Notes under the pieces: model-generated
Database searches by the model: none
The model's input: the letters and a program-made list of their open reading frames with translations, nothing else
Told to the model about the DNA's origin: nothing
Made by a program: the position numbers and the translations under genes
Assembly: GCA_030537855.1 (NCBI GenBank)
Contig: JAUNVD010000015.1
Location: 1 to 45,033, forward strand
Reading direction: 5' to 3'
Origin: Tissierellia bacterium
Lineage (GTDB): Bacteria > Bacillota > Clostridia > Tissierellales > Peptoniphilaceae
Length of the DNA stretch: 45,033 bases
Shown here: positions 8,446 to 16,351 of the stretch, one piece after another
Position numbering within the stretch: position 1 is the stretch's first letter
Layout of the letters: the number at the start of each line of letters is the position of its first letter

Positions 8446-9038
8446 AATACATGTTCCTCCAAATCCTCTAGGCTTCCATTATTATCTATCATACGATCTC
8501 CAAGGTTTTTCTTTTCTTCCATAGACATTTGAGAATGTACCTTTTCCAGAGCATAGGATTTTGAAATACCATCTCTTTTCATCAGTCTTTCTACTTGAAT
8601 ACTTGGTTTTACATAGATGACCCAAATTTCATTAAAAGTAATATCTTCATTCTTTAGTTCATCCTTCACTTCAAATAGTAAAGGAATATCTAAAAAAAGA
8701 ATCTTTTCTCCTAATTTCTCATATTTTTTAATCTTCTTTTTCATTTCAGAAAATATAGCAGGATGTAGGAGATGATTTAAAATATCTAGTTTCTCTGGAT
8801 TTCCAAAAACTTTTTTTGCTAAATTCTTTCGATTTAAAACCCCATGATTTAAAATATCATCACCAAAGATTTCTTTTAATTTTGGTAGTAAAGGGGACCC
8901 GGGAAGGACCACTTCCCGAGCCAAAACATCTGCATCAATGATAACAAATCCCTCTTTTTTTATCATTTCACCTACTACTGATTTTCCACTGGAAATCCCT
9001 CCAGTAAGCCCAATGAGATAGGATTTATTTTGTTTCAT
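8409..9038 (-). CDS. coaE: Dephospho-CoA kinase
   Basis: Catalyses the last step of coenzyme A synthesis, phosphorylating the ribose 3'-OH of dephospho-CoA. The chosen start (MKQNKSYLIGLTGG) has TGGAG five bases upstream and overlaps the polA stop region by 14 bases; an upstream start at 9068 has no such site. The 209 residues show the P-loop GLTGGISSGKS, the conserved IIDADVLAREVV (substrate site) and LFLDIPLLFE. The polA-coaE pairing is common in Firmicutes (often with mutM between, absent here). Confidence 0.95.
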   Translation of the reverse strand: MKQNKSYLIGLTGGISSGKSVVGEMIKKEGFVIIDADVLAREVVLPGSPLLPKLKEIFGDDILNHGVLNRKNLAKKVFGNPEKLDILNHLLHPAIFSEMKKKIKKYEKLGEKILFLDIPLLFEVKDELKNEDITFNEIWVIYVKPSIQVERLMKRDGISKSYALEKVHSQMSMEEKKNLGDRMIDNNGSLEDLEEHVLWELNSLKKRIK

Positions 9039-11667
9039 ACCAACTAACTCCAGTTTCCAAATCCACATTAATAGGTACTTTTAATGTGGTAGCTGATTCC
9101 ATCCAATCTCTTAATTTTTTTGAAAGCTCTTCTACTTCTTCTTTAGGGGCTTCTATAATCAGTTCATCGTGGATTTGCAACACTAATTTCCCTTTACTTT
9201 TCATCTTCTTTAATCCTTGATAAACATGGACCATAGCAATTTTTATAATATCTGCAGCTGACCCTTGAATAGGAGTATTTAAAGCAATTCTTTCTCCAAA
9301 AGATCTTACATTAAAGTTCTTTGCTGAAAGTTCAGGGATATAACGTCTTCGATGAAAAATAGTTTCCACATATCCTTGTTTCTTTCCTTTATCCACAATT
9401 TCTTCCATAAAATTATGAACTCCTTGGAAATGTTTTAAATAATTATCAATATATAATTTTGCTTCTTTTCGTGGAATATCCAAATCTCTGGACAATCCAT
9501 AATCTGATATTCCATATACGATTCCAAAATTTACTGCTTTTGCTCGTCTTCTCATTTCTGAAGTAACATCTTCTTGATCTACATGGAAAACTTGAGCTGC
9601 TGTAGTACGATGAATATCCTCACCTTCCTCAAAGGCTTGTAACATTTCCTTGTCCTCAGAAATATGGGCTAAGACACGAAGTTCTATTTGGGAATAGTCC
9701 GCATCAATAAAAATATTTCCATCCTTTGCTACAAAAGCTTTACGAATCAAACGTCCTTCTTCTGTTCGAATAGGAATATTTTGAAGATTCGGATCTGTAC
9801 TAGAAATTCGACCAGTTGCCGTTACTGTTTGGTTAAAGTTAGAATGAATCCTTCCAGTTTTTGGATTAATTAATTTCTTTAGACCTTCTACATAAGTACT
9901 TTTAATCTTTGCTAATTGACGATACCGAAGCATATGGTCAATGATTGGTCCTTTTCCCTTTAACTTTTCTAAAACTTCCACTGACGTAGAATATCCTGTT
10001 TTCGTTTTTTTAATTACAGGATAGTTTAATTTTTCAAATAAAATCTCTCCTAATTGTTTTGGAGAGTTTAAGTTAAACTCTTCTCCTGCCTCTTGATACA
10101 CAGCTTCTGTAATAGAATCTATTTCTTCATCCATTTCCTTACCAATATCATCTAATATATTTTCATCTACTAAAATTCCCTCTAATTCCATAGATGCCAA
10201 GACTTCCACCAATGGCAATTCTATATCTTCATAAAGAGATTCCATTTCCCCTTCTTGTAATAACTTTTTTTGGATGGGTAAAAGGTTTAAGATTTGTTTC
10301 GTCATAAAAGCCAAGTATTCCCTTAATTTATCCTGATCACATTGGGAAAGTTCTTTTTCTTTTCTACCTTTTCCTTTAATCTCTTCTAAGGTTTCAAAGG
10401 TATAACCTAAATGCTCTTTTGTTAATTCTTGAATTTCATAATTACTTTGTCCAGGATTAATCATATATTGCGCTAGTTTTGTATCAAATACAATATTTTT
10501 TGGTTCTATCCCTTGAGCCATTAAAATAATCCAGTCTTCTTTCACATTATGACCATATTTTTTAGAGTCATTTTTAAAAATTTCTTCCAAACCATCTTCT
10601 AATGGTTCATAACATACATAGGTAGGCTTCCCCTTTATACCAATCCCAAGAGCATAAGGAAATACATCATTGTAAATTTTACCATCTGTCAAGAAATGAA
10701 AAGAAAATTCCTCCACATCTTTTAATATTTCTACCAAATTTTTCATAGAAATATCTTTCGTTTCCAAATTGACATCTAAAGTCGGTTCATTGGATTGTGC
10801 ATATTCTTTTGGAAGTCTTTTTAGTAACGTGTTGAATTCATATTCACGGTACATTTCTGCTAATTTTTCATAATCATAGGGTACCTTCTTTAAATCCTCT
10901 AAAGAATCTTTTAAAGGTACATGTTTTACAATGGTACCAAGTCTTTTACTCATAAAGGCTTGGGTTTTATAATTTTCTAAGTTTTCCTTTAATTTTTTTC
11001 CTGAAACCTCATCTAAGTGGTTATAGATTTCTTCCATAGACCCAAATTGACTTAGTAATTTTAGACCTGTTTTTTCTCCAACACCAGGAACCCCTGGAAT
11101 ATTGTCAGAAGAATCCCCCATTAAACCTTTTAAATCAATTAATTGATTCGGGGTTAATTCATATTCTTCTCGTATCCGTTTTTCATCATATTTTTCTGTA
11201 TTTGTAATACCTTTTTTTGTTAAGTACACAATCGTATTTTTATCCACTAATTGTAGATAATCTCGATCTCCTGTTAATAAGGAAACATGAAGACCTTTTT
11301 CTTTTCCCATTTCTGCCAAAGTACCTGCAATATCATCAGCCTCGTATGTGGGAGAATCTAAGGTCACAATATTCATATAATCTAAAATTTCTCGTACCAT
11401 GGGCCATTGTTGTTCTAGCTCTGTAGGGGTTTTATCTCTCGTCCCTTTATATTCCTTATATTCTTCATGACGAAAAGTTTTTCCTTTTTGATCGAAGCAA
11501 ACAACGATATATTCTGGATTTTGTTCTTCGATAAAGTTTTCCAACATGGACACAAATCCATAAACTGCATTTGTATAAATACCTTTTTTTGTTTTTAAAA
11601 GGGGTAATGCATAAAAAGCTCGGAAAAACAATGAACTTCCATCTACAATTAACAATTTATCAGCCAT
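9025..11667 (-). CDS. polA: DNA polymerase I
   Basis: An 880-residue family A polymerase for gap repair and RNA primer removal. The N-terminal 5' nuclease domain begins DGSSLFFRAFYALP and contains the helix-hairpin-helix stretch NIPGVPGVGEKT. The C-terminal polymerase has motif A (DYSQIELRVLAHIS), motif B (RRAKAVNFGIVYGIS) and motif C (QIHDELIIE). The middle 3'-5' exonuclease domain keeps the fold-length sequence, but the metal-binding acidic residues are absent: FSFHFLTDG stands where E. coli has FDTET, and YLAFMTKQ stands where the family has an Asp-containing YAAEDAD-like motif. Proofreading is therefore probably lost, as in Bacillus Pol I. An AAAAGGAG site precedes the ATG. Confidence 0.97.
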   Translation of the reverse strand: MADKLLIVDGSSLFFRAFYALPLLKTKKGIYTNAVYGFVSMLENFIEEQNPEYIVVCFDQKGKTFRHEEYKEYKGTRDKTPTELEQQWPMVREILDYMNIVTLDSPTYEADDIAGTLAEMGKEKGLHVSLLTGDRDYLQLVDKNTIVYLTKKGITNTEKYDEKRIREEYELTPNQLIDLKGLMGDSSDNIPGVPGVGEKTGLKLLSQFGSMEEIYNHLDEVSGKKLKENLENYKTQAFMSKRLGTIVKHVPLKDSLEDLKKVPYDYEKLAEMYREYEFNTLLKRLPKEYAQSNEPTLDVNLETKDISMKNLVEILKDVEEFSFHFLTDGKIYNDVFPYALGIGIKGKPTYVCYEPLEDGLEEIFKNDSKKYGHNVKEDWIILMAQGIEPKNIVFDTKLAQYMINPGQSNYEIQELTKEHLGYTFETLEEIKGKGRKEKELSQCDQDKLREYLAFMTKQILNLLPIQKKLLQEGEMESLYEDIELPLVEVLASMELEGILVDENILDDIGKEMDEEIDSITEAVYQEAGEEFNLNSPKQLGEILFEKLNYPVIKKTKTGYSTSVEVLEKLKGKGPIIDHMLRYRQLAKIKSTYVEGLKKLINPKTGRIHSNFNQTVTATGRISSTDPNLQNIPIRTEEGRLIRKAFVAKDGNIFIDADYSQIELRVLAHISEDKEMLQAFEEGEDIHRTTAAQVFHVDQEDVTSEMRRRAKAVNFGIVYGISDYGLSRDLDIPRKEAKLYIDNYLKHFQGVHNFMEEIVDKGKKQGYVETIFHRRRYIPELSAKNFNVRSFGERIALNTPIQGSAADIIKIAMVHVYQGLKKMKSKGKLVLQIHDELIIEAPKEEVEELSKKLRDWMESATTLKVPINVDLETGVSWYETK

Positions 11668-11706
11668 TTTTACTCCTTTTGTATATCATTATCTAGTAAA
11701 TATCCT

Positions 11707-12051
11707 TTACTTTAGAACGTCTTCCATATTGTTTAGATAAAGGATACTTTCCATTATATTTCCCTTATCCAAGGCAACACATTCCTTCATATACTCAAAA
11801 TGTTTCGTATTTAATTCATTATTAGATTCTAAAGCCGTCTTATTAGAGTATTCTACATCATCACAAGAAAAGAACATATACACATACATAATATCTTCTA
11901 CTGTTTCCTTAAAGTATGCTTCAAAATAAGCTTTTTCTTGTTTTAAAAGTGGTTCTGCTTCTTCCTTATGAGAAACTAAATACTCTAACCACTCCTCTGC
12001 TACACTTTCTTTCCCTTTTTTAATCTCAAATCTATATAATATATTATCCAT
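11707..12051 (-). CDS. DUF6176 family small protein
   Basis: A 114-residue soluble protein resembling the DUF6176 family, whose members share an N-terminal RFxIKxGKxxxVxEWLxxL pattern and a later HxxYxKEC-type motif. Here these are RFEIKKGKESVAEEWLEYL and KHFEYMKECV. The layout (strand, helix, strand) suggests a dimeric alpha/beta-barrel-like fold, but no function is established and I assign none. It has an AAGGAG site and is the first gene of the unit that runs into polA, 39 bases downstream. The family name is from memory of its motif pattern. Confidence 0.72.
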   Translation of the reverse strand: MDNILYRFEIKKGKESVAEEWLEYLVSHKEEAEPLLKQEKAYFEAYFKETVEDIMYVYMFFSCDDVEYSNKTALESNNELNTKHFEYMKECVALDKGNIMESILYLNNMEDVLK

Positions 12052-12134
12052 ATTGCTCCTTATTTTTTCTACTTAAAATCCTTCTTCCATTCATTTTCGC
12101 CTTTCCATTTCTTATGTCTTCTTTACTAATCTCT

Positions 12135-12140
12135 ATTATA
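12135..12140 (-). promoter_or_regulatory. Possible -10 for the DUF6176-polA unit
   Basis: A perfect TATAAT on the minus strand about 85 bases ahead of the first gene. I cannot find a convincing -35 at 16-18 bases, so this is a weak call. The rest of the gap (12052-12190) is T-rich and featureless. Confidence 0.35.
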
Positions 12141-12190
12141 ATACAAAATCAAATAGAATGCCTTCGTTTCTAGTATTCCTTTTACAAAAG

Positions 12191-12222
12191 AAAAAGCTGT
12201 AACCTTTAAAAGATTACAGCTT
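12191..12222 (-). terminator. Terminator of tRNA-Leu(CAA)
   Basis: A stem built on AAGCTGTAA / TTACAGCTT with an A/T-rich loop, followed by a U-rich tract on the minus strand. It starts one base past the tRNA CCA end. Confidence 0.85.
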
Positions 12223-12223
12223 C

Positions 12224-12310
12224 TGGTGCCGGAGGTGGGACTCGAACCCACACGATGTTACCATCATTGGATTTTGAATCCAACACGTCTGCCAGTTCCA
12301 TCACTCCGGC
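12224..12310 (-). tRNA. tRNA-Leu (anticodon CAA)
   Basis: 87 bases with encoded CCA. Acceptor GCCGGAG pairs with CTCCGGC. The anticodon arm TTGGA-TTCAAAA-TCCAA gives anticodon CAA (reads UUG). There is a long variable arm (class II) and a T-arm GTGGG-TTCGAGT-CCCAC. Unlike the other tRNA-Leu in the window it has its own promoter and terminator. Confidence 0.97.
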
Positions 12311-12322
12311 GGATACCATGTT

Positions 12323-12351
12323 ATTATAACAACTAATTTTGATTTTTGCAA
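12323..12351 (-). promoter_or_regulatory. Promoter of tRNA-Leu(CAA)
   Basis: TTGCAA (12346-12351) and TATAAT (12323-12328) with a 17-base spacer, ending 12 bases before the mature tRNA 5' end. Confidence 0.8.
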
Positions 12352-12362
12352 GATATTTATCC

Positions 12363-12393
12363 TTGGAGAAATTGCAATTTACAATTTCTCCAA
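12363..12393. terminator. Hairpin after dppF (probable terminator)
   Basis: A perfect 12-base inverted repeat (12363-12374 with 12382-12393, TTGGAGAAATTG) directly past the dppF stop. On the minus strand it is followed by GGATAAATATC, not a U-run, so it is a weak intrinsic terminator or a 3'-end stabiliser. It also separates dppF from the tRNA promoter. Confidence 0.55.
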
Positions 12394-12397
12394 AGTT

Positions 12398-13366
12398 TTA
12401 TAAATTATTTACCTCTCTTACTTTAAAGCAAGCCACATAATGGTTTGGTCTTATTTCTTCAAAGGGAGGATTTTCCCCTCGACATTCATCAGAACCATAG
12501 GGACAACGATCTACAAAACGACAGCCTGGTTTAGGGTCAATAGGACTTGGCACATCCCCTTCCAACTCCATTCGACTTCTTTCTTTTTGAATAATTGGAT
12601 CTGCAATAGGAATAGCTGATAGTAACGCTTGGGTATAGGGATGAAGAGGATGATCGTATAGTTCTTCACTTTTTGCAGACTCCATCATATGTCCAAGATA
12701 CATAACCCCCACCCGATCAGATATATATCGTACCATCGATAAATCATGGGCAATAAATAAAAGGGTTAGGTCTAATTTTGATTGTAAATCTTTAAGTAAA
12801 TTTACAATTTGAGCTTGAATGGAAACGTCAAGAGCAGATATAGGTTCATCACATATAATAAATTTTGGATTTAATGCTAAAGCTCTTGCTATCCCAATTC
12901 TTTGTCTTTGTCCTCCTGAGAACTCATGGGGAAATCTTTGAGCATGTTCTTCTGAAAGTCCCACAAGTTGAAGTAATTCAATAACTCGTTGGTATCTTTC
13001 TTTTCCACTTACCACTTTATAAATATCTAATGGTTCAGCTACAATATCTTCCACTGTCATCCTTGGATCCAAAGAAGCATAGGGATCTTGAAAAATCATT
13101 TGCATCTTCTTACGAACTTTTTTCATTTCTGAGGAAGATAAATCATAAATATTTTCCCCTTCAAAAATAGCTTTTCCAGCTGTTGGTTCATATAAACGGA
13201 GAATCGTTCTACCTGCTGTTGACTTCCCACATCCAGATTCTCCTACTAACCCAAAGGTCTCTCCACGATAGATATGAAGATTCATTCCATCGACTGCTTT
13301 TAACTGTCCTTGTTGTACTGGGAAATATTTGGATAAATTTTCCACTTTTAAAATTATATCTTCCAT
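12398..13366 (-). CDS. dppF: Peptide ABC importer, ATPase subunit F
   Basis: Second ATPase of a Dpp/Opp-type importer, 322 residues. It has Walker [10 protein letters not shown], signature [15 protein letters not shown], Walker [14 protein letters not shown] and the H-loop FIAHDL. The C-terminal oligopeptide-transporter domain contains [15 protein letters not shown]; Cys clusters of this kind bind an iron-sulfur cluster in characterised DppF/DppD proteins. It begins directly after the dppD stop (TAG then ATG), with AGGTGG inside dppD as ribosome site. It pairs with the ATPase at 13367-14377 as a heterodimer. OppF would be an equally valid name. Confidence 0.93.
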   Translation of the reverse strand: MEDIILKVENLSKYFPVQQGQLKAVDGMNLHIYRGETFGLVGESGCGKSTAGRTILRLYEPTAGKAIFEGENIYDLSSSEMKKVRKKMQMIFQDPYASLDPRMTVEDIVAEPLDIYKVVSGKERYQRVIELLQLVGLSEEHAQRFPHEFSGGQRQRIGIARALALNPKFIICDEPISALDVSIQAQIVNLLKDLQSKLDLTLLFIAHDLSMVRYISDRVGVMYLGHMMESAKSEELYDHPLHPYTQALLSAIPIADPIIQKERSRMELEGDVPSPIDPKPGCRFVDRCPYGSDECRGENPPFEEIRPNHYVACFKVREVNNL

Positions 13367-14377
13367 CTATCTCACCACCTTTACACAGTCTTTATGATTT
13401 AACCAGCAACGACTACAATGTTCTCCTTCATGATGTAAAAATTCTGGTAAATGATCCTTACAAATAACCATAGCTTCGTCACATCTATCATAAAAAGAGC
13501 AGCCTGCTGGTGGTTTATATAAATCTGGAGGAGTTCCATCTATGGAATGGAGAGTTTCTGATCTCGCCATATTTAATTTAGGGACAGCAGATAAGAGTTT
13601 TCTTGTATAAGGATGTTTTGGATTTTTAAAAATGTCTATAACTGTTCCTTTTTCCAAAATTTGTCCAGCATACATAACGATCACTTCATCAGCCATATCT
13701 GCAACTACCCCTAAGTCATGGGTAATTAAAATAATGGATGTCCCCATTTCGTCTTTTAAATTACGCATTAAGTCTAGGATTTGTGCCTGAACGGTAACGT
13801 CTAAGGCTGTAGTAGGTTCGTCTGCAATTAATAACTCAGGTTTTGCTGCCATAGCAAGGGCAATCATAACCCTTTGTCGCATTCCTCCTGAAAATTCATG
13901 AGGATATTGATTTACTCTTCGTTCTGGTTGAGGAACAGCCACTAAATCCAACATTTCTATGGCAAGTTTTTTCCCTTCTTCTCTAGAAATATTTTTATGT
14001 CTTTTAACACCTTCCACAATTTGATTTCCAACTTTCATCGTTGGGTTTAAAGATGTCATTGGATCTTGGAATACCATGGAAATAGAGTTCCCTCGAATAT
14101 CTACCATTTCATTATTTGATTTTTTTAGTAAATCTTCCCCATTAAAAAGAATTTCTCCATTTTTATAAAGAACAGGTGGTTTTGGTAATAACTGAACAAT
14201 GGAATTTGCCGTTACGGATTTACCACATCCAGATTCTCCAACAATGGCAAGTGTACTTCCTCGTTTTAAAGAAAAAGATATGTTTCTTACTGCTTCCACT
14301 TCTCCAAAAAAGGTTTCAAAGGAAACAGCTAGATTTTTAACTTCTAATATATTATCAACTTGTTTATTTAAATCCAT
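13367..14377 (-). CDS. dppD: Peptide ABC importer, ATPase subunit D
   Basis: First ATPase of the importer, 336 residues from the preferred ATG (MDLNKQVDN). A GTG two codons earlier is also possible, but it sits directly against the AGTAGG sequence that would be its ribosome site. It has Walker [10 protein letters not shown], signature FSGGMRQRVMIALAM, Walker B LLIADEPTTALDV and the H-loop LITHDLG. The C-terminal domain carries CSFYDRCDEAMVIC (Cys cluster). It starts seven bases after dppC. Confidence 0.93.
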   Translation of the reverse strand: MDLNKQVDNILEVKNLAVSFETFFGEVEAVRNISFSLKRGSTLAIVGESGCGKSVTANSIVQLLPKPPVLYKNGEILFNGEDLLKKSNNEMVDIRGNSISMVFQDPMTSLNPTMKVGNQIVEGVKRHKNISREEGKKLAIEMLDLVAVPQPERRVNQYPHEFSGGMRQRVMIALAMAAKPELLIADEPTTALDVTVQAQILDLMRNLKDEMGTSIILITHDLGVVADMADEVIVMYAGQILEKGTVIDIFKNPKHPYTRKLLSAVPKLNMARSETLHSIDGTPPDLYKPPAGCSFYDRCDEAMVICKDHLPEFLHHEGEHCSRCWLNHKDCVKVVR

Positions 14378-14384
14378 TTCCACC

Positions 14385-15332
14385 CTACTTTCTTAATCTT
14401 GGATCTAAGGCATCACGTAAGCCATCTCCCAAGACATTAAAGCTAAACATAATAAGAGAAATAAATAGAGCCGGGAAGAAGATTTGATAAAAAATACCTG
14501 CACCCATCACTTCCAACCCATCATTGGACAATACTCCTAAACTTGGTTGGGGCGGTTGTAACCCTAAACTCATAAAACTTAAAGTAGCTTCTGCAAAGAT
14601 TGCCCTTGGTACAGTTAAAGTAATATTAACCAAAATTGGACCTAATGTATTTGGAAGTATATGTTTACGTAAGATATACCCTTTATCTGCTCCTAAGGAT
14701 TGAGAAGCTAAAGCATATTCATGTTCTCTTAATTGTAAAACTTGACCACGAACCATAATTGCCATTGGCACCCAACCTGTAATAGACATTGCCAAAACCA
14801 AGGTTAATAAGCTAGCACCTTGTTCATTACTTAGTGTTACTGAAATTAAAATTACAATAAGCATATATGGAATCGCGTAGACTATTTCTGCTATTCGCAT
14901 CATTAATGTGTCAAGCTTAGACCCTGCCATTCCAGCAATTCCTCCATAGGTCACACCTACAAAAAAGTCAAAGGCAGCAGCTAACACTCCTATTAAAATA
15001 GAATAACGAATTCCATAACAAACTCTTGTAAATAAATCACGTCCTAAAATATCTGTTCCAAAAAAACTCTTGCTACTAGGATTCTGGTTCATATTAGGTA
15101 AATCTGTAGTAGCGTAGTCTGTCCCAGTAATCATTGGACCTACAAAAGCTAAAATAACCATGATTATAATCAATACTAATCCGGTCATAGCCAACTTATT
15201 TTGACGTAATCGACGAAATACATCGGCCCAATATCCAATAGTCGGTCTTGTTATCTTATCTCCATCCTGCTCCCTTTTTGCAGGTTCAAACATAGAACTA
15301 GGAATAGAAGAGTTCATATTATATTGTTCCAT
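14385..15332 (-). CDS. dppC: Peptide ABC importer, permease subunit C
   Basis: A 315-residue inner permease of the OppC/DppC type. It has an N-terminal cytoplasmic arm, about six membrane helices, and the EAA-like loop EYALASQSLGADKGYILRKH with HILPN following, which contacts the ATPases. The N-terminal OppC signature (FRRLRQNKLAMTGLV) and FFGTDILGRDLFTRV are both present. Its ATG overlaps the dppB stop (TAATG), which suggests coupled translation. It pairs with DppB to form the pore. Confidence 0.94.
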   Translation of the reverse strand: MEQYNMNSSIPSSMFEPAKREQDGDKITRPTIGYWADVFRRLRQNKLAMTGLVLIIIMVILAFVGPMITGTDYATTDLPNMNQNPSSKSFFGTDILGRDLFTRVCYGIRYSILIGVLAAAFDFFVGVTYGGIAGMAGSKLDTLMMRIAEIVYAIPYMLIVILISVTLSNEQGASLLTLVLAMSITGWVPMAIMVRGQVLQLREHEYALASQSLGADKGYILRKHILPNTLGPILVNITLTVPRAIFAEATLSFMSLGLQPPQPSLGVLSNDGLEVMGAGIFYQIFFPALFISLIMFSFNVLGDGLRDALDPRLRK

Positions 15333-16258
15333 TAATTCTCCCCTCCTATCTTAATTCTAGGGTCGATAACAACATAAAGAATATCCACAATTAAAAGCAT
15401 GGTAATTAATACAATGGAATAAAAAATTGTGGTACCCATAATAAGTGTGTAATCACGATTAATAATTGATGACACGAAAAAGTTTCCAAGTCCAGGAATA
15501 CCAAAAATTTTCTCAATAACAAAGGAACCTGTTAAAAGTCCAGAAATTGTGGTACCCATTTGGGAAACAATTGGTAATATTGCATTTCTTACTGCATGGT
15601 TCATGATTACTCTGAAATTTTTAAGTCCTTTTGATTTTGCAGTTTTAATATAATCCTGTCCTAAAATTTCCAACATAGATGAACGCATTAATCTAGCAGA
15701 ACTGGCCATGGGCATAAAAGATAAGGCGATAGAGGGTAAGATTGTATGTCTAAATTCACCCCAACCTCCCATAGGTATCCAAGCAAAACTTTTAGCTATA
15801 AATTGTATAAATAAAGATCCTAGTATAAAACTAGGTACGGATATACCTATAATGGCTATAATCATCATTAAGTAGTCCGGCCACCTATTTTGGTATAAAG
15901 CGGCAATGGAACCTAGAGCAGGTCCTATTATAATTGCAAGTAAAAATGCTTGTATTCCAATTCTCGCAGATTTTGGTGCTCCTCTAGCAATCATTTCATT
16001 TACTGTTTCTGTTTTGGAAAGCATGGATTGTCCAAAATCACCTTTAATGACATTTCCTAAATATATTTTATACTGCTCAGATCTTGGCTTATCTAATCCA
16101 TACTTAGCCATAAGATTATCACGTACTGCTTGGGGCATTTTACCTTCACGAGCAAATGGATTTCCAGGAATGGCATGCATCATGAAAAATGTTATAGTAA
16201 TAATAACCCAAAGTGTGACAAGAGAAATGAGCAGTCTCTTTAACACGAATTTCTTCAT
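15332..16258 (-). CDS. dppB: Peptide ABC importer, permease subunit B
   Basis: A 308-residue permease of the OppB/DppB type. It has the N-terminal helix FVLKRLLISLVTLWVIITI, a periplasmic loop with the family pattern GLDKPRSEQYKIYL, about six helices, and the EAA loop DYIKTAKSKGLKNFRVIMNH. A GAAAGGAATC site precedes the ATG. It is separated from dppA by 93 bases that contain a perfect hairpin (16298-16325), a frequent feature between a binding protein and its permease that lowers downstream expression. Confidence 0.94.
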   Translation of the reverse strand: MKKFVLKRLLISLVTLWVIITITFFMMHAIPGNPFAREGKMPQAVRDNLMAKYGLDKPRSEQYKIYLGNVIKGDFGQSMLSKTETVNEMIARGAPKSARIGIQAFLLAIIIGPALGSIAALYQNRWPDYLMMIIAIIGISVPSFILGSLFIQFIAKSFAWIPMGGWGEFRHTILPSIALSFMPMASSARLMRSSMLEILGQDYIKTAKSKGLKNFRVIMNHAVRNAILPIVSQMGTTISGLLTGSFVIEKIFGIPGLGNFFVSSIINRDYTLIMGTTIFYSIVLITMLLIVDILYVVIDPRIKIGGEN

Positions 16259-16297
16259 TATGATTCCTTTCTTATTTTTGGGGGATTAAAGCATGAA

Positions 16298-16325
16298 GTA
16301 GAGAATCGATAAATCGATTCTCTAC
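16298..16325. terminator. Intercistronic hairpin between dppA and dppB
   Basis: A perfect 13-base inverted repeat (GTAGAGAATCGAT / ATCGATTCTCTAC, 2-base loop) without a U-run on the minus strand. By analogy with other binding-protein operons it probably protects or partly ends the dppA message, so that binding protein exceeds permease. That role is inference. Confidence 0.6.
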
Positions 16326-16351
16326 CAAAGCTTATAATATTTAAATAGCTC

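Noticed and set aside
6631..12310. Integration site of a mobile element at the two tRNA-Leu genes
   Set aside because: No integrase, no repeated tRNA 3' segment and no foreign cargo next to either tRNA.
15906..16289. A 127-codon plus-strand frame opposite dppB
   Set aside because: Antisense reading of a conserved permease; no start signal and no recognisable domain.
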